From an uncultured Solobacterium sp. (GTDB taxonomy: Bacteria > Bacillota_I > Bacilli_A > Erysipelotrichales > Erysipelotrichaceae), in contig CALHUY010000062.1 in the NCBI GenBank assembly GCA_938039295.1, positions 1 through 8,671 on the forward strand: a DNA stretch of 8,671 nt, given 5' to 3'. Under the pieces are notes generated by a model that was given only the letters and a program-made list of their open reading frames with translations, ran no database searches and was not told the origin of the DNA. Positions 1 to 5,588 of the stretch are shown here, one piece after another. The translations under genes and the position numbers were made by a program. How positions within the stretch are numbered: position 1 is the stretch's first letter; each line of letters opens with the position of its first letter.

Positions 1-1
1 T

Positions 2-301
2 TCTTTACAAAAGCGTGGCATTAAGTTTAATCATGCCCGTCATCGTACGACGGGATGGCAAACACTTCATCCATATGGACAAAAACGTATTAAGACAGAT
101 GATGAGCTAGAGAAGAAGATTGCCATGATTATGACGAAGAAGAACACAAAGGTAAAACCTGGCTACAAGAAGAAACGTGCAGCCGCAATTGAACGTGTAC
201 ATCGTCAGAAGAAACGTGAAATGATTCGTAGCAAGATTCGTGAAGAGAAGAAGGCTATGTATAAAGAACGTGCAAGAAAAGATAGAGAAGGACTTTCCTA
301 A
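2..301 (+). CDS. C-terminal fragment of an unrecognised, highly basic protein
   Basis: An open frame enters from the left edge and stops at TAA 299-301, giving 99 residues with no start in view. The first part contains the stretch HPYGQKRIKTDDELEKKI (about residues 28-45). The last 55 residues are almost entirely Lys, Arg, Glu, Met and Ala, consistent with a long charged helix or coiled coil that may bind nucleic acid. Codon use (many CGT, AAG, GAA) resembles the downstream genes, so it looks like a real host-adapted gene. I do not recognise the family. A basic tail of this kind occurs in DNA- or RNA-binding proteins, including relaxases, but nothing visible here (no catalytic motif) supports a specific function. 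The stop codon sits inside a terminator loop, so this is the end of its transcription unit. Confidence 0.7.
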   Translation, partial: SLQKRGIKFNHARHRTTGWQTLHPYGQKRIKTDDELEKKIAMIMTKKNTKVKPGYKKKRAAAIERVHRQKKREMIRSKIREEKKAMYKERARKDREGLS

Positions 302-314
302 GTTCTTCTTTTTT
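285..314 (+). terminator. Intrinsic terminator of the upstream basic-protein gene
   Basis: The arms AGAAGGAC (286-293) and GTTCTTCT (302-309) form an 8-bp stem with one G-U pair and an 8-nt loop, followed by a run of T through 314. The TAA stop codon lies in the loop. Confidence 0.75.
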
Positions 315-354
315 ATGATGTACATAAACTATTAAAAAATATTTTTAAATAGAG

Positions 355-383
355 TTGAAATATATTACTTACTGAACTATAAT
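355..383 (+). promoter_or_regulatory. Sigma-A promoter of the sdpR-sdpI-like operon
   Basis: TTGAAA (355-360) and a consensus TATAAT (378-383) are separated by exactly 17 bp. The -10 runs into the left arm of a perfect inverted repeat, so a protein bound there would occlude polymerase. The 5' leader would be about 30 nt. Confidence 0.85.
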
Positions 384-410
384 CTATTTAAAGAAATCCT
401 TAAATAGATT
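381..410. promoter_or_regulatory. Perfect 11-bp inverted repeat, probable repressor operator
   Basis: AATCTATTTAA (381-391) and TTAAATAGATT (400-410) are exact reverse complements around an 8-nt spacer. The site overlaps the end of the -10 box and covers the expected transcription start, just upstream of a gene for an ArsR-type winged-helix protein. ArsR-family dimers typically bind such imperfect or perfect 12-2-12-like palindromes over their own promoters, so autoregulation is the natural inference. As RNA it could form a hairpin, but no T-run follows, so it is not a terminator. Confidence 0.75.
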
Positions 411-423
411 GTGAGGTGATGGA

Positions 424-699
424 ATGGCCATCAAAGATATCTTAACAGCTCTTGCGGATGATAATCGAAGGAATGTCTTGATGAAATTGAAAGAGGGAAA
501 AATAAGTTCTGGAGATCTGGCTGAACAATTAGGAATGTCTCCACAAGCGTTATCGTACCATCTAGCAAAGCTCAAAAAAGCCGATTTGATTTATGAAACA
601 AAGTATAAGAATTTTATCTACTATGAATTAAACTTATCTATTTTAGATGAAGCACTGATGTGGATTTCCGAATTGAAGGGAGAAAAAAATGAAAAATAA
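424..699 (+). CDS. sdpR: ArsR-family winged-helix repressor, SdpR-like
   Basis: This 91-residue protein is nearly all winged helix-turn-helix: an N-terminal helix (residues 3-23, with ALADDNRRNVL typical of ArsR proteins), the HTH with recognition helix around residues 39-51 (SPQALSYHLAKL), and a beta-wing at about 57-70. There are no cysteines and no visible metal-binding cluster, so it is not a classical metal sensor. The start is fixed by GAGGTGAT at 413-420, a few bases before ATG 424. It overlaps the next gene, an SdpI-family membrane protein, by 11 nt. The same pairing is known from the Bacillus subtilis sdpRI operon, where SdpR represses its own operon and is relieved by SdpI. I infer the same here; orthology rather than a paralogous pair is not proven. 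The palindrome at 381-410 is its likely operator. Confidence 0.85.
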   Translation: MAIKDILTALADDNRRNVLMKLKEGKISSGDLAEQLGMSPQALSYHLAKLKKADLIYETKYKNFIYYELNLSILDEALMWISELKGEKNEK

Positions 700-1336
700 A
701 AAACTACTTTATGTTTTGATGTTTTTGCCACTATTAGCTAGTTTAATTGCATTACAGTTTCTACCGAATGTGATACCAGCTCACTATAATATCCATAATG
801 AGGTTGATCGCTGGGGAAGTAAATATGAAATCTTAATATTACCTGTTTTAACAATTGGATTTGGAATCTTTTCACTGGTGATGGGAAAGCTTGCGCAGAA
901 ACAAGAACCACAAGGAAATAATAACGAAAAGAGTAGCTTGTTTATTAGTAACTGTGTTCTATTGATCTTTAATATGCTTAGTGGATTTATGATTTATTCG
1001 AGTTTACATCAGCTTGAGAAATTAGAGTTTGCACAATTTACGTTTATACAAATTGCGTTTATCATTATGGGAATTTTTATGATTGTAATCAGTAATATCC
1101 TGCCGAAAGTCAAAAGAAATAGTATCTTAGGCTTTCGGACAAAACAGACTATGAAGAATGATGAGATTTGGAAAAAATGTCAAAGATTTTCAGGTCTTAC
1201 AGGTGTTATTGCGGGAATTGTCATTGTGGTAATTAGTTTTCTTTTCGATAATACTACATTGATTATCACAGTGCTCATCATCACATTCACAAAATTAGGG
1301 ATTGATATTGCCTATAGCTATAGAGCTGATTGTTAG
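689..1336 (+). CDS. sdpI: SdpI-family integral membrane protein (immunity/signalling type)
   Basis: The 215-residue protein has about six membrane segments (near residues 6-26, 46-66, 84-106, 118-139, 166-187 and 189-210). Between the first two is a DUF1648-like segment, LPNVIPAHYNIHNEVDRWGS at 25-44, and before the fifth is the SdpI-type motif N144..GFRT (148-151) followed by a Trp and basic residues. Both are hallmarks of the SdpI/YhfL family. In B. subtilis SdpI protects against the SDP toxin and sequesters SdpR at the membrane. The start has GAAGGGAG (675-682) six bases upstream and overlaps the repressor gene, which indicates translational coupling in a two-gene operon. No sdpABC-like toxin or processing genes are in the window. 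It may give immunity to another strain's toxin or have a different membrane role. Confidence 0.85.
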   Translation: MKNKKLLYVLMFLPLLASLIALQFLPNVIPAHYNIHNEVDRWGSKYEILILPVLTIGFGIFSLVMGKLAQKQEPQGNNNEKSSLFISNCVLLIFNMLSGFMIYSSLHQLEKLEFAQFTFIQIAFIIMGIFMIVISNILPKVKRNSILGFRTKQTMKNDEIWKKCQRFSGLTGVIAGIVIVVISFLFDNTTLIITVLIITFTKLGIDIAYSYRADC

Positions 1337-1348
1337 AATACATCTTGT

Positions 1349-1375
1349 AAAGAACAGTGTGACTGTTCTTTTTTT
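1349..1375 (+). terminator. Intrinsic terminator of the sdpR-sdpI-like operon
   Basis: AAAGAACAGT (1349-1358) pairs with ACTGTTCTTT (1362-1371) around a 3-nt loop, followed by T through 1375. It faces the minus-strand tRNA terminator just beyond it, so the two convergent units are separated. Confidence 0.9.
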
Positions 1376-1380
1376 ACTAA

Positions 1381-1406
1381 AATAAAAAATCGACCGAAGT
1401 CGATTT
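1381..1406 (-). terminator. cUUCGg-loop terminator of the tRNA gene
   Basis: On the minus strand an 8-bp stem, AAATCGAC/GTCGATTT (plus 1387-1394 and 1399-1406), is closed by the very stable UUCG tetraloop with a C-G closing pair and followed by a T-rich tract. It lies 5 nt past the mature tRNA end. Confidence 0.88.
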
Positions 1407-1411
1407 GGTAG

Positions 1412-1485
1412 TGACGCGTACGGGATTCGAACCCGTGAATGCCGCCTTGAGAGGGCGGTGTGTTAAGCCGCTTCACCAACGCGCC
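1412..1485 (-). tRNA. tRNA-Glu (anticodon CUC)
   Basis: Read on the minus strand, the 74-nt sequence folds as a full cloverleaf. The acceptor is GGCGCGU with ACGCGUC (one G-U), the D stem is GUG/CAC, the anticodon stem is CCGCC/GGCGG with loop CUCUCAA, and the T arm is ACGGG-TTCGAAT-CCCGT. The anticodon CUC (plus-strand GAG at 1449-1451) reads the glutamate codon GAG. The body closely resembles Bacillus-type tRNA-Glu, including the CACCGCCC run. The 3' end is discriminator A without an encoded CCA, so CCA must be added by a nucleotidyltransferase. It stands alone, with its own promoter and terminator, rather than in a tRNA cluster. A UUC isoacceptor for GAA should exist elsewhere in the genome. 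Confidence 0.95.
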
Positions 1486-1506
1486 GTTATTGAAGCTTGC
1501 TAATAG

Positions 1507-1535
1507 ATTATACTAAATGAGAATCGATACTTCAA
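1507..1535 (-). promoter_or_regulatory. Sigma-A promoter of tRNA-Glu
   Basis: On the minus strand TTGAAG (plus 1530-1535) and a perfect TATAAT (plus 1507-1512) are 17 bp apart, giving a leader of about 15 nt before the mature tRNA 5' end at 1485. Confidence 0.88.
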
Positions 1536-1589
1536 TAAAAAGTTTTGAAAAATGCATGTTTGAAGGAGCGAGTAAACAGTAGATATATA

Positions 1590-1598
1590 TGATATACT
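1590..1598 (+). promoter_or_regulatory. Extended -10 promoter of asnB
   Basis: TGA-TATACT (TG at 1590-1591, -10 at 1593-1598) is an extended -10 box; no good -35 lies 16-18 bp upstream. TTGAAG at 1560-1565 would suit an alternative -10, TATATA (1584-1589), with an 18-bp spacer. The same ATATGATATACT string occurs before rpmG. The leader would be only about 30 nt, too short for a riboswitch or T-box. Confidence 0.6.
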
Positions 1599-1635
1599 AA
1601 CTAGTGCAAATAACATTGTTTAAAGGAGTGATTCT

Positions 1636-3507
1636 ATGTGCGGAATTGTAGGATTTGTAGATAAAAAAACACAGAGTGAAAAAGCAGTGATTATTAAAGA
1701 CATGATGGATGCGATTATCCATCGTGGTCCTAATAGCGCTGGTCAATATATTGATGATGATGCGGCTTTAGGCTTTCGTCGTTTGAGTATTATCGACTTA
1801 GAGGGTGGTAGTCAACCTTTATACAACGAAGATAAGACAAAGGTCTTAACATTTAATGGTGAAATCTATAACTATCAATCAATTCGTAAGGAACTGGTTG
1901 AAAAGGGCTATCACTTTAAGACAAATACGGACTCAGAGGTCTTAATTCATGGTTACCAAGAGTATGGCGTAGCACTTTTACAGAAGTTACGTGGTATGTT
2001 TGCCTTTGTAATCTGGGATACAGAGAAGAAGGAATTATTTGGTGCACGTGACCACTTTGGAATTAAGCCATTCTATTATTACAATACGGATGAAGTATTT
2101 ATGTATGGTTCTGAAATCAAGTCTTTCTTACATCATCCATCCTTTAAAAAGGAGTTAAATAAGGAAGCTTTAAAACCATACTTAACATTCCAATATCCAG
2201 CAATCAAAGAGTGTTTCTTTAAGAATGTATATCGTTTACCAGAAGGACATTACTTTATCCTTAAGGATGGTAAGTTAGATATTCAACAGTATTGGGATTT
2301 ACATCAAGAAGAAAAGGATATGACTTTAGAAGAGGCTGTTAATTTTATTGATGAAACAGTACAGGAGTCTGTCGCAACACATAAGATTGCGGACGTAGAA
2401 GTTGGTTCCTTCTTATCATCAGGTGTAGACTCTAGTTTAGTTGCATCTATCTTAAAACCAGCAAAAACTTACTCTGTTGGTTTTGGATCTTCTTACAACG
2501 AATCTACAGAAGCAAAAGCTTTAACAGATATCTTAGGATTACACAATACATCACGTACATTAACTGGTGAGGAAGCGTTCCAATACTTCCCACAGATTCA
2601 ATATTATTTAGATGAACCTGATTCAAACCCATCCGTAGTACCTTTATTCTTCTTATCTGAGCTAGCTGCTCGTGATGTAAAGGTTGTTATGAGTGGTGAG
2701 GGTGCAGATGAATTGTTTGCTGGTTATATTGATTATGGTTGGCATTCAAACTCTATGGCTGTTCGTAAGCTAGGTGAGGCGCTTAAGAAGTTATCTCAAA
2801 GCAAGCGTCATAAGTTATCAGAACATTTAAAGAAGTTACCAAACTTTCCAGGCAAGTTACATTTACTAAAAGCTGTTCAACCTGCTGAAGAATACTTCAT
2901 TGGACAAGCTCTTGTATTTACGGAAGAAGAAGCTACAGCGATTGTTAAGTCAGAATATCGTAACGCACCATCTGTAAAAGAGATTGTGATGGATAAGTAT
3001 GAAAAGGTAAAGAACTTATCTGAGATCAAGAAGATGCAATATTTGGATATGCACCAATGGATGCCTGGAGATATCTTGTTAAAGGCTGATAAGATGTCCA
3101 TGGCACATTCTCTTGAATTACGTGTTCCATTACTTGATAAGAAGATGATGGAATGTGCACAGGTGATTCCTACAAAGTATTTATTCAACGAACATAATAC
3201 GAAGTATGCCTTCCGTCAAGCTGCGTTCCGTCATATTCCTAAGGAATGGGCAGCACGTCCAAAGCTTGGCTTTCCAGTTCCAATTAAGGACTGGTTACGT
3301 ACAGAGAAGTTCTATCAGATTGTACGAGCTGAATTATCAAAGGATTTCGTCGGTGAATTCTTCGACCAAAAGGCAGTATTACAACTATTAGACGATAACT
3401 TCCAAGGCAAGGTAGATGCTCGTCGTAAGATTTGGACACTCTATACATTTATTACTTGGTATGATGTATACTTCATCCAAGGTGGCAACAAACCTCAAGT
3501 TGCTTAA
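1636..3507 (+). CDS. asnB: Asparagine synthase (glutamine-hydrolysing)
   Basis: The cytosolic enzyme makes asparagine from aspartate, ATP and glutamine. The 623-residue length suits Firmicute AsnB. It begins MCGIVGF, so Cys2 is exposed as the class II amidotransferase nucleophile after Met removal. The glutaminase domain (about 2-215) has R49 in GFRRLSIIDL, NGEIYNY at 74-80 and TDSE at 98-101. The synthetase domain (about 235-600) has the PP-loop ATP site SGVDSS (262-267), SGEGADELFAGY (from 353), ADKMSMAHSLELRVPLLD, and RPKLGFPVP. All expected catalytic elements are present and the frame is intact. AAAGGAGTG (1622-1630) seven bases upstream sets the start. The PP-loop reads LSSGVDSS rather than LSGGVDSS, a variant I recall from other Firmicute AsnB proteins. 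Codon use is strongly biased (CGT, TTA, GAA), suggesting good expression. Confidence 0.96.
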   Translation: MCGIVGFVDKKTQSEKAVIIKDMMDAIIHRGPNSAGQYIDDDAALGFRRLSIIDLEGGSQPLYNEDKTKVLTFNGEIYNYQSIRKELVEKGYHFKTNTDSEVLIHGYQEYGVALLQKLRGMFAFVIWDTEKKELFGARDHFGIKPFYYYNTDEVFMYGSEIKSFLHHPSFKKELNKEALKPYLTFQYPAIKECFFKNVYRLPEGHYFILKDGKLDIQQYWDLHQEEKDMTLEEAVNFIDETVQESVATHKIADVEVGSFLSSGVDSSLVASILKPAKTYSVGFGSSYNESTEAKALTDILGLHNTSRTLTGEEAFQYFPQIQYYLDEPDSNPSVVPLFFLSELAARDVKVVMSGEGADELFAGYIDYGWHSNSMAVRKLGEALKKLSQSKRHKLSEHLKKLPNFPGKLHLLKAVQPAEEYFIGQALVFTEEEATAIVKSEYRNAPSVKEIVMDKYEKVKNLSEIKKMQYLDMHQWMPGDILLKADKMSMAHSLELRVPLLDKKMMECAQVIPTKYLFNEHNTKYAFRQAAFRHIPKEWAARPKLGFPVPIKDWLRTEKFYQIVRAELSKDFVGEFFDQKAVLQLLDDNFQGKVDARRKIWTLYTFITWYDVYFIQGGNKPQVA

Positions 3508-3530
3508 TCGATGCATATGCATCGATTTTT
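3506..3530 (+). terminator. Hairpin terminator or attenuator after asnB
   Basis: A perfect 22-nt self-complementary sequence (3506-3527, arms AATCGATGC/GCATCGATT around ATAT) is followed by a T-run to 3530. It begins within the asnB stop codon, and the Shine-Dalgarno of the next gene starts immediately after the T-run. Readthrough would be the simplest way to express the PAP2 gene, since I see no convincing promoter for it. Confidence 0.8.
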
Positions 3531-3544
3531 AAAAGGAGATATGC

Positions 3545-4174
3545 ATGCAAGTTTTTCAAAAGAAAAATATAAAATGGGTGATTGTACTGATTTGTATCAG
3601 TATCTTCGTATATTTGATGCAGGCAGTATGGGGTAGTCATGTATTACCGATTGATACTTCAGTCTATAATTTTGTAACAAAGCATTTTATATCAGATACC
3701 TTAACACCAATTTTAAAAGTCATTACACAGTTTGGTGGTGTTATCTTGATGATTGTTTGGGCTATCGCCTCATTAGTTCTCATTACAAATAAAAGAATCG
3801 CAGTCAGTGTTGTATCAAACTTGGTATTAATTGCACTGTTAAATAACATACTAAAATTGATTGTACGTCGTGATCGTCCTACTGGATTTCGTTTGGTTGC
3901 GGAAACAGGATATAGTTTTCCATCCGGACATTCCATGGTGAGTATGGCTTTCTATGGCTATCTTATTTATTTGATTCACAAAAATGTTAAAAATAAAAAA
4001 TTACGTTGGACTTTGATGGCATGTTTTAGTCTGTTGATTTTCATTATTGGTATGAGTCGTATTTATCTAGGTGTTCATTACACATCTGATGTATTTGCAG
4101 GATTCTTGTTTTCGCTTGGATACTTGATTGTTTATATTAAGTTAACAGATCCAATCGTATTTCAAAAGAAATAA
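3545..4174 (+). CDS. PAP2-family membrane phosphatase
   Basis: A 209-residue polytopic protein with about six membrane segments (near 11-29, 63-81, 84-105, 130-146, 153-171 and 183-200). It carries the complete PAP2 active site: K104-x6-R111-P112, PSGH at 126-129 and S171-R172-x5-H178-x3-D182. These residues perform phosphoryl transfer through a histidine, with the active site on the outer face of the membrane. Likely substrates are undecaprenyl diphosphate (lipid carrier recycling, as in BcrC or PgpB-type enzymes) or phosphatidate-type lipid phosphates; the sequence alone does not choose. ATG 3545 follows AAAAGGAGAT (3531-3540). An ATG at 3541 is out of frame. The gene is downstream of asnB across a hairpin and convergent with ispG. 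Confidence 0.9.
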   Translation: MQVFQKKNIKWVIVLICISIFVYLMQAVWGSHVLPIDTSVYNFVTKHFISDTLTPILKVITQFGGVILMIVWAIASLVLITNKRIAVSVVSNLVLIALLNNILKLIVRRDRPTGFRLVAETGYSFPSGHSMVSMAFYGYLIYLIHKNVKNKKLRWTLMACFSLLIFIIGMSRIYLGVHYTSDVFAGFLFSLGYLIVYIKLTDPIVFQKK

Positions 4175-4175
4175 G

Positions 4176-4209
4176 TAAAAACAGAGAAGCTATTTTTGGC
4201 TTCTCTGTT
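4176..4209 (-). terminator. Terminator of ispG, shared with the convergent PAP2 gene
   Basis: AACAGAGAAGC (4180-4190) pairs perfectly over 11 bp with GCTTCTCTGTT (4199-4209). On the minus strand the stem is followed by a T-run (plus A 4177-4181), so it terminates ispG, whose TAG stop (4190-4192) is at the stem-loop junction. For the plus strand the following sequence is only moderately T-rich, so it would act weakly on the PAP2 transcript. Confidence 0.85.
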
Positions 4210-5263
4210 CTTCTATAATTTTTTCGATTTCTTCAATTAAGGCTTGCTTGATTTCTGCTTGTGGTACGGTACGGATTACTTTTCCTTTACGGAAGAGGAT
4301 ACCTGACTTCGATCCACCCGCAATACCTATATCGGCACGGCTAGCTTCTTGCATGCCATTTACAGGACAGCCCATGACTGCAACTGTGATATTTGCTTTG
4401 ATACTGTGGAGATATTCTTCCATCTCTTTGACAAGTGGAATCATATCATATTGAATTCTTCCACAAGTAGGACAAGCAACTAAATCAGGTACGTCTTCAA
4501 TCAGACGGAAGCTACGTAGTAATGCTTTACCAATAATTAATTCATCCTTTGGTGGACCGGATACAGAGATACGAATTGTATCACCAATTCCTTGATGTAA
4601 GAGTACACCTAAGGCGGCGGAAGATTTCACGGCAGAATCCGCAAATCCACCAGCCTCTGTAACGCCTAAGTGAAGAGGATACTTAAATGTTTTTGCGGCA
4701 AGTTCATATGCGTCAATTGTAAGTTCTACATTTGAAGATTTAAATGATAAACAGATATCATAGAAATCCATGCTCTCGAGAATATCAACGTGACGCTGAG
4801 CACTTTCAACAAGAGCCTCTGCACATGGACCACCATATTTCTCTAATAGTTCTCTTTCTAAAGAACCAGCGTTAATACCAATACGAATTGGTACATTTTT
4901 TTCTTTACACTTGGCAACGACAGCTTCTGTATTTTTACGAGAGCCAATGTTACCAGGATTGATACGAATCGCATCAATACCTCCATCCAAACAGATGAGG
5001 GCAAGTAGGTAATTAAAGTGTATATCTGCGATTAGAGGAATGTTGATACGGGCTTTGATTGCAGGGATAGCACGAGCATCTTCTTCATCTAATACTGCTG
5101 TTCTGACAAGTTCACAGCCATTTGCGGCTAGTTCGTTGATTTGCGCGACTGAGCGCTCTACATCCTTTGCAGGAACGTTTGTCATAGATTGTAAGACACA
5201 TTTGTTTTGGCCACCAATCTGGACATTACCTACAAATAAAGCACGTGTTTCAGTACGTTTCAT
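4190..5263 (-). CDS. ispG: 4-hydroxy-3-methylbut-2-enyl-diphosphate synthase (IspG/GcpE)
   Basis: IspG reduces methylerythritol cyclodiphosphate to HMBPP in the non-mevalonate isoprenoid pathway, using a 4Fe-4S cluster and flavodoxin or ferredoxin electrons. The 357-residue length is that of the compact bacterial form. Visible family landmarks are QSMTN (25-29), the TIM-barrel strands with LIADIHFN (77-84) and DAIRINPGNIG (97-107), and the C-terminal iron-sulfur domain with CPTC (C264, C267) and GCPVNG (C299) followed by E306, equivalent to the essential Glu seven residues after the third cysteine. One oddity is that the usual NGPGEA reads NGMQEA here (302-307). The start at 5263 has AAAGGAG eight bases upstream (plus 5272-5278). 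It is divergent from rpmG and monocistronic by its surroundings. It indicates that the host uses the MEP route. Confidence 0.95.
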   Translation of the reverse strand: MKRTETRALFVGNVQIGGQNKCVLQSMTNVPAKDVERSVAQINELAANGCELVRTAVLDEEDARAIPAIKARINIPLIADIHFNYLLALICLDGGIDAIRINPGNIGSRKNTEAVVAKCKEKNVPIRIGINAGSLERELLEKYGGPCAEALVESAQRHVDILESMDFYDICLSFKSSNVELTIDAYELAAKTFKYPLHLGVTEAGGFADSAVKSSAALGVLLHQGIGDTIRISVSGPPKDELIIGKALLRSFRLIEDVPDLVACPTCGRIQYDMIPLVKEMEEYLHSIKANITVAVMGCPVNGMQEASRADIGIAGGSKSGILFRKGKVIRTVPQAEIKQALIEEIEKIIEEQRSQK

Positions 5264-5287
5264 TATTTTGTCTCCTTTATGAGTACT

Positions 5288-5304
5288 ATTATCCCACGAT
5301 TATA
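5288..5304 (-). promoter_or_regulatory. -10 region of the ispG promoter
   Basis: Two candidates lie on the minus strand: TATAAT (plus 5299-5304), with no good -35, and GATAAT (plus 5288-5293), with TCGATA (plus 5311-5316) 17 bp upstream. Either would give a leader of roughly 20-30 nt. I cannot choose between them. Confidence 0.4.
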
Positions 5305-5306
5305 AA

Positions 5307-5335
5307 ATTTTATCGAGTTTTTCGACTCTTAAAAT
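5307..5335. repeat. Imperfect inverted repeat in the ispG-rpmG divergent promoter region
   Basis: ATTTTA (5307-5312) plus GAGT (5315-5318) mirror ACTC (5325-5328) plus TAAAAT (5330-5335), with a one-base asymmetry and a 6-nt centre. It sits between the divergent promoters, near the ispG -35 zone and just upstream of the rpmG -35. It may be an operator, or chance in AT-rich sequence. Confidence 0.35.
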
Positions 5336-5345
5336 CATAAAGCAC

Positions 5346-5374
5346 TTGGAATTGATTTATGAATATGATATACT
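5346..5374 (+). promoter_or_regulatory. Sigma-A promoter of rpmG
   Basis: TTGGAA (5346-5351) and TATACT (5369-5374) are 17 bp apart, and TG at 5366-5367 makes it an extended -10. This is a strong arrangement suited to a ribosomal protein gene. Confidence 0.85.
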
Positions 5375-5406
5375 CATCATGCAAAATCTTAGGAGGATTA
5401 TTAACA

Positions 5407-5559
5407 ATGGCAAGAGAGAATGTAATCTTAGTATGCACAGAAAGTGGTGAAGAAAACTACATCACTACAAGAAATAAGCGTAAGCACCCAGAAAAGTTAG
5501 AAGTTAAGAAGTACTGTCCACGTTTACGCAAGATGACATTGCATAAGGAGAAGAAATAA
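5407..5559 (+). CDS. rpmG: 50S ribosomal protein L33 (bL33)
   Basis: A 50-residue basic protein with the full bL33 pattern: VILVCTE.G..NY.TT.NKR at residues 6-25 and KKYCPRLRK.TLHKE at 34-48. bL33 is a small 50S subunit protein near the E site. The start at 5407 follows AGGAGG (5391-5396) and gives the family's normal length; the in-frame ATG at 5359 is upstream of the -10 box and cannot be used. Zinc-ribbon bL33 proteins have two CxxC pairs; here only the first cysteine of each survives (C10 with S13, C37 with L40), so it probably does not bind zinc, like the C-minus paralogues. Zinc-regulated bacteria often keep both forms, so a second, four-cysteine rpmG may exist elsewhere. Terminator and promoter make it monocistronic. 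Confidence 0.95.
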   Translation: MARENVILVCTESGEENYITTRNKRKHPEKLEVKKYCPRLRKMTLHKEKK

Positions 5560-5579
5560 CCTTTGGTGGTTATTTTTTT
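5554..5579 (+). terminator. Intrinsic terminator of rpmG
   Basis: AAATAACC (5554-5561) pairs with GGTTATTT (5568-5575) around a 6-nt loop, followed by T to 5579. The rpmG stop TAA is in the left arm. The next gene begins only 10 nt after the T-run. Confidence 0.82.
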
Positions 5580-5588
5580 ATATTTATT

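Noticed and set aside
1411..1440. tRNA 3' end as an integration attachment site
   Set aside because: I found no second copy of the tRNA 3' sequence in the window and no integrase gene; the adjacent terminator is intact.
1487..1538. 9-bp inverted repeat TTATTGAAG/CTTCAATAA flanking the tRNA promoter
   Set aside because: The arms are 34 nt apart and one simply contains the -35 box TTGAAG; in AT-rich sequence this is likely coincidence.
1599..1635. T-box or other riboswitch ahead of asnB
   Set aside because: The leader after the extended -10 box is about 30 nt, far too short for a T-box or any known riboswitch fold.
2877..3188. Long antisense open frame inside asnB
   Set aside because: It has no ribosome binding site or family features, and lies wholly opposite a highly conserved synthetase domain; it is a reading-frame shadow.
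5359..5406. In-frame upstream ATG for rpmG
   Set aside because: It precedes the -10 box at 5369-5374, so it is not in the mRNA, and the product would be 16 residues longer than any normal bL33.
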